A stretch of DNA of 6,243 bases, taken from Ktedonobacteraceae bacterium. Its GTDB lineage: Bacteria; Chloroflexota; Ktedonobacteria; Ktedonobacterales; Ktedonobacteraceae. The notes beneath the pieces are model-generated. The model was given only the letters and a program-made list of their open reading frames with translations. It searched no databases and was not told the DNA's origin. The translations under genes were made by a program, and so were the position numbers. The stretch is taken from NCBI GenBank assembly GCA_017354095.1, contig JAFMRP010000298.1, positions 1-6,243 of the forward strand. Direction: 5' to 3'. Shown here in pieces: positions 4,604-6,243 of this stretch. Positions within the stretch are counted from its first letter, which is position 1; each line of letters starts with the position of its first letter.

Positions 4604-5110
4604 ATGTTTTATAAAGCTAGTTACCGGCGAGGTGTTATAGAAGGAGTTATCATCTATACGCTTGGTCGGCTTTGTTCACTTATCAGCCCTGCCGTTTTCC
4701 CTGGTTGGACGTACGTCGCTGCCCCTCTGCTTTTCCTGGTGCTTCAGTATCTGCTCGCTCCAGCCTGGGCAACCCGGCGCATCGCTTCCACCAAGCGAGA
4801 ACGCTTGAGCAAACGCTTTGTCCTGCTTGGCCCGCTGATGGCCGCGATCTGTACCGGAGTCGATCTGGTGATTACGCTCGCCCTGGGTATGCCTACCGGC
4901 GGCTATGGCACTCAGCATGGCTCTGCCCTGCTGCGCCTGCTGGCCAACGACCCCAACCGCCTGAGTGTGGGCGAGTTTATGTTTCACGAGTTGACAACCA
5001 TCCTGGCCCTGTTCGCTCTCTTTACACTGATCGTTGTCTGCTCCCGCCTCGCTCGCGGCGGCTTCCTGCGCTTCACCATGCCCGCCGGAGGAAATCGCGT
5101 CACACTATAG
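4604..5110 (+). CDS. Unrecognised multi-pass membrane protein
   Basis: 168 residues. Hydrophobic segments lie at about 11-31 (weaker, with Glu-13 and Arg-22), 36-56, 72-95 and 128-147, so three or four membrane passes are likely. A basic loop at 57-71 (TRRIASTKRERLSKR) separates the second and third, and a roughly 30-residue polar loop (about 97-127, GGYGTQHGS..LANDPNRLS) separates the third and fourth. By the positive-inside rule the basic loop should be cytoplasmic. I see no catalytic or transporter signature and do not recognise the family. The ATG has only a weak AGG (4593-4595) upstream. It lies on the same strand as the FmdB gene and parA, but 107 bp and about 270 bp away from them, so there is no clear operon. 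The hydrophobicity pattern and codon use make it a credible gene. Confidence 0.7.
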   Translation: MFYKASYRRGVIEGVIIYTLGRLCSLISPAVFPGWTYVAAPLLFLVLQYLLAPAWATRRIASTKRERLSKRFVLLGPLMAAICTGVDLVITLALGMPTGGYGTQHGSALLRLLANDPNRLSVGEFMFHELTTILALFALFTLIVVCSRLARGGFLRFTMPAGGNRVTL

Positions 5111-5198
5111 CCAGAGGAGCAGCAAACGCCACACAATTGGCAGAAAGGAGAGGTCAGCCCCGTATTATTTTAAACACAATTGAGGAGGAGGCGAGTCG

Positions 5199-5372
5199 AT
5201 GCGGAGGATCATACCAGTTACTTCTTTTTTACCTCTTTTGTCCCTTAAACAAATTGGAGATGTCTCTTACTCTCTAAAGAGTTGCTTCTCACCAGGACTT
5301 TTGTTACAATGTCGGTACGACGCGCAACTGAAATGTGTCATAATTGACACAGAGAGAGGAAAGGTACGGTAG
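5199..5372 (+). CDS. Candidate small ORF (57 residues) just upstream of parA
   Basis: An ATG at 5199 follows a consensus Shine-Dalgarno, AGGAGG (5186-5191), at the ideal 7-nt spacing. The frame runs 57 codons to TAG at 5370-5372, six bases before the parA GTG and in the same frame. The product begins MRRIIPVTSFLPLLSLKQIG and ends IDTERGKVR. I recognise no family. The candidate parA promoter (5282-5310) and the palindrome (5334-5351) both fall inside this frame, which argues against strong coding constraint. It could be a short leader peptide whose translation feeds into parA, or a chance frame behind a purine-rich stretch. Confidence 0.3.
   Translation: MRRIIPVTSFLPLLSLKQIGDVSYSLKSCFSPGLLLQCRYDAQLKCVIIDTERGKVR
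5282..5310 (+). promoter_or_regulatory. Candidate sigma70-type promoter of parAB
   Basis: TTGCTT (5282-5287), a 17-bp spacer and TACAAT (5305-5310) form a promoter with a strong -10 (5 of 6) and a moderate -35. Transcription would start near 5317, giving a leader of about 62 nt that includes the palindrome at 5334-5351. Confidence 0.45.
5334..5351 (+). promoter_or_regulatory. Operator-like interrupted palindrome upstream of parA
   Basis: TGTGTCA (5334-5340), spacer TAAT, TGACACA (5345-5351): perfect 7-bp arms. A third TGTGTCA occurs at 5378-5384, overlapping the parA GTG start codon. The site lies just downstream of the candidate promoter, where a bound repressor would block early elongation or translation. 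ParA or ParB autoregulation is known in other systems, but which protein binds here cannot be told from sequence. Confidence 0.45.
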
Positions 5373-5378
5373 CAACCT

Positions 5379-6149
5379 GTGTCAAAAGTATACGCCATCG
5401 CTAATCAGAAAGGCGGGGTGGGCAAAACCACCACCGCGATAAACCTTGCTACGTATCTTGCTTCCGCGGGCCGCAGGGTGTTGCTGGTCGATATGGACCC
5501 CCAGGCGAATACCACCAGTGGCATAGGCGTTACCAAAAAATTGCGGGAGCACACACTCTATGATGTGCTTGTGCAGCAGGACGACGAGATTTCGATCTTC
5601 GATGTGATTGTGCCATCGCAGCGCCGAGAACTGGTGGTCGCCCCCTGCACCGTGGACCTGGCCGCCGCCGAAGTGGAACTGGTCGGCGCTCTCGCGCGCG
5701 AATATCGCCTGCGCCAGGCCCTGGAAGCCATCCGCCAACGCTGCGACTACATTATTATCGATTGCCCCCCCTCTCTCGGCCTGCTTACCATCAATGCGCT
5801 GGTCGCCGCCGATGGCGTGCTGATCCCCGTTCAATGCGAATATCTCGCTCTGGAAGGACTAAGCCAGTTGCTCAATACCATCAATATTGTGAAAAGCAAG
5901 CTAAACTCCGAACTATTTATCGCTGGCGTGGTTCTGACAATGTTCGATCCGCGCACACGCCTGGCGGGCGACATCGTGCGCGAGGTCCGCAATCACTTTC
6001 CCAAAGAAGCGTTCCAGACTATCATTAACCGGAACGTTCGCTTGAGCGAAGCCCCTAGTTTCGGTCAATCAATCCTGGATTATGATCCAACCTCCCCTGG
6101 AGGTCTAGCCTACCGGGCACTGGCTGAGGAGGTAATGGCTCGTGGCTAA
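5379..6149 (+). CDS. parA: ParA/Soj chromosome-partition ATPase
   Basis: 256 residues, the usual size for chromosomal Soj-type ParA with no N-terminal helix-turn-helix. The deviant Walker A motif KGGVGKTT spans 11-18, with signature Lys-11 and catalytic Lys-16. Motif A' is VLLVDMDPQANTTSG (34-48, with Asp-38 and Asp-40). Walker B is YIIIDCPPSLG with Asp-128. The family motif PVQCEYLALEGL follows. The end, NVRLSEAPSFGQSILDYDPTSPGG, is typical. It forms ATP-dependent dimers that coat nucleoid DNA and, with ParB, position origin regions. The start is GTG at 5379, the only usable start after the in-frame TAG at 5370. The nearest Shine-Dalgarno-like stretch, AGGAAAGG (5357-5364), is 14 nt away, longer than usual, so initiation may be weak or coupled to upstream translation. 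Confidence 0.97.
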   Translation: MSKVYAIANQKGGVGKTTTAINLATYLASAGRRVLLVDMDPQANTTSGIGVTKKLREHTLYDVLVQQDDEISIFDVIVPSQRRELVVAPCTVDLAAAEVELVGALAREYRLRQALEAIRQRCDYIIIDCPPSLGLLTINALVAADGVLIPVQCEYLALEGLSQLLNTINIVKSKLNSELFIAGVVLTMFDPRTRLAGDIVREVRNHFPKEAFQTIINRNVRLSEAPSFGQSILDYDPTSPGGLAYRALAEEVMARG

Positions 6150-6243
6150 ACAAAAGTTCGGCCTGCACCGTGGCCTGGATTCTCTCATCCCCGGCGCGTC
6201 AAATGTCATCTCATCCACGCCCTCCCACGATGAACAGGCTATC
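6142..6243 (+). CDS. parB: ParB/Spo0J chromosome-partition protein, N-terminal end (3' partial)
   Basis: The GTG at 6142 overlaps the end of parA by 8 nt in another frame and has AGGAGGT (6127-6133) 8 nt upstream. The 34 visible residues begin MAKQKFGLHRGLDSLIPG, the characteristic N-terminal LGRGLDxLI-type motif of ParB proteins, which contacts and stimulates ParA. The CTPase/ParB domain and helix-turn-helix lie beyond the window edge. The overlap implies translational coupling in a parAB operon. Confidence 0.93.
   Translation, partial: MAKQKFGLHRGLDSLIPGASNVISSTPSHDEQAI

Noticed and set aside
4980..4995. Possible parS site: TGTTTCACG matches half of the parS consensus near parAB
   Set aside because: Only the left half matches. 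The right half (AGTTGAC) does not form the palindrome, and the site lies inside the membrane-protein frame.
5131..5182. Direct repeat ACACAATTG at 5131-5139 and 5174-5182
   Set aside because: Nine bases twice in an AT-rich spacer is weak, and there is no third copy or symmetry to suggest a binding site.

Overview
The window looks like chromosomal DNA from a moderately GC-rich, free-living bacterium. My best guess is a Ktedonobacteria-type Chloroflexota. This rests on the style of the YchF P-loop (GLPQSGKTT), on the gene mix and on the repeat-rich intergenic DNA. It is an impression, since no marker in the window settles taxonomy.

Layout. Positions 2-205 hold the 3' end of an unrecognised + strand gene. 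It converges with ychF (223-1398, - strand), a YchF/OLA1 P-loop NTPase. A 240-bp divergent spacer (1399-1638) carries candidate promoters facing both ways. It leads to a small GGQ-motif release-factor-like protein (1639-1992) and then an M20 di-zinc peptidase (2086-3477). A gap of about 785 bp (3478-4262) has no credible gene but is full of base-pairing repeats. After it come a small FmdB-type zinc-ribbon protein (4263-4496), an unrecognised multi-pass membrane protein (4604-5110), a candidate 57-residue ORF (5199-5372), parA (5379-6149) and the first 34 codons of parB (6142 onward, overlapping parA by 8 nt).

Functional reading. ychF and the GGQ protein both belong to the translation and ribosome sphere. 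They share only the divergent spacer, so any link is positional. parA-parB is a standard chromosome-partition operon. It has a good sigma70-like promoter (5282-5310) and, between the promoter and the gene, an interrupted palindrome TGTGTCA-TAAT-TGACACA. A third TGTGTCA overlaps the parA start codon, which suggests repressor or autoregulatory control.

The most unusual part is the non-coding island at about 3494-4150. It contains at least five copies of one secondary-structure design: an 8-9 bp arm, then TG, a small hairpin (3-4 bp stem, 3-nt loop), a second hairpin, then GTT and the complementary arm. The arm sequences differ completely between copies, yet four of the five pair perfectly and the fifth pairs 8 of 9. 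The copies sit inside one another like Russian dolls. Longer helices enclose them, including one of 21 positions whose three non-Watson-Crick pairs are all G-T, which pair as RNA only if the + strand is transcribed. This looks like a structured RNA or a palindromic mobile repeat family. I do not recognise it as a known family.
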